This document shows positions 63,947 through 64,000 of a stretch of 64,000 nucleotides of DNA, piece after piece; the first letter of the stretch is position 1; each line of letters begins with the position of its first letter. The position numbers and the translations under genes were made by a program. A model generated the notes under the pieces. It was not told where the DNA came from and did not search any database. It saw nothing but the letters and a program-made list of their open reading frames with translations. The stretch is from Salvelinus alpinus (taxonomy: Eukaryota; Chordata; Actinopteri; Salmoniformes; Salmonidae): positions 63,060,890 through 63,124,889 of the forward strand of contig NC_092093.1 of the NCBI RefSeq assembly GCF_045679555.1, in the 5' to 3' direction.

Positions 63947-64000
63947 ATTCTGAGGGAATGCGCACGGTGGAGACTTGGTCTGGACTCTCCACCGTCGTTG
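63947..64000 (-). pseudogene. Gypsy polyprotein, upstream part cut by the window end
   Basis: The frame at 63992-63900 (VSTVRIPSEYADLAIAFCKK) is the region before the RT, in a different frame from the RT. Gag, protease and the 5' LTR would lie beyond 64000. Confidence 0.7.

Overview
The window looks like nuclear DNA of a teleost fish, most likely a salmonid. I infer this from the interspersed repeats I recognise (Tc1-like transposons, tRNA-headed SINEs, APE-type LINEs, Ty3/gypsy LTRs), from very long microsatellites and minisatellites, and from one vertebrate developmental gene without introns. There is no prokaryotic gene organisation, and almost all open reading frames are shadows of tandem repeats.

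Layout. 1-2.8 kb: a 37-bp minisatellite. 3.4-3.7 kb: five 52-bp repeats. 4.0-9.2 kb: a large imperfect inverted repeat whose spacer holds a decayed LINE; its right arm carries a solo LTR and a SINE, each with a target-site duplication (TSD). 9.2-12.9 kb: mostly unique DNA with a (TC)n tract. 12.9-18.5 kb: LINE pieces (one with a 2A-like motif), a solo LTR, a 34-bp minisatellite, a Tc1 fragment with a micro-inversion, and a 39/37-bp minisatellite. 19.8-34.3 kb: a TACTGY-based satellite with nested higher-order duplications, split by a 5'-truncated LINE. 34.3-41.5 kb: microsatellites, a solo LTR with TSD, palindromic simple repeats and a Tc1 copy patched with SINE sequence. 41.5-44.8 kb: three adjacent Tc1-like relics. 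44.8-51.5 kb: low-repeat DNA around the only intact host gene, bhlhe22 (minus strand, 49278-50105), with AT-rich homeodomain-motif clusters that may be regulatory. 51.9-59.0 kb: a 45-bp satellite of about 155 units with a SINE inside it. 59.2-64 kb: a MITE-like repeat split by an LTR, then the 3' part of a decayed chromodomain Ty3/gypsy retrotransposon on the minus strand, running off the window end.

Function. Only bhlhe22 is a credible functional protein gene here: a bHLH repressor of neuronal and retinal differentiation. The mobile elements are broken by stops, frameshifts or truncations. I found no evidence for a new multigene system. The most interesting material is structural: nested satellite duplications, the interrupted palindrome with relative timing of its insertions, a 2A-like motif in a LINE, and small rearrangements inside transposons. 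Family assignments rest on recognition of motifs without database searches.
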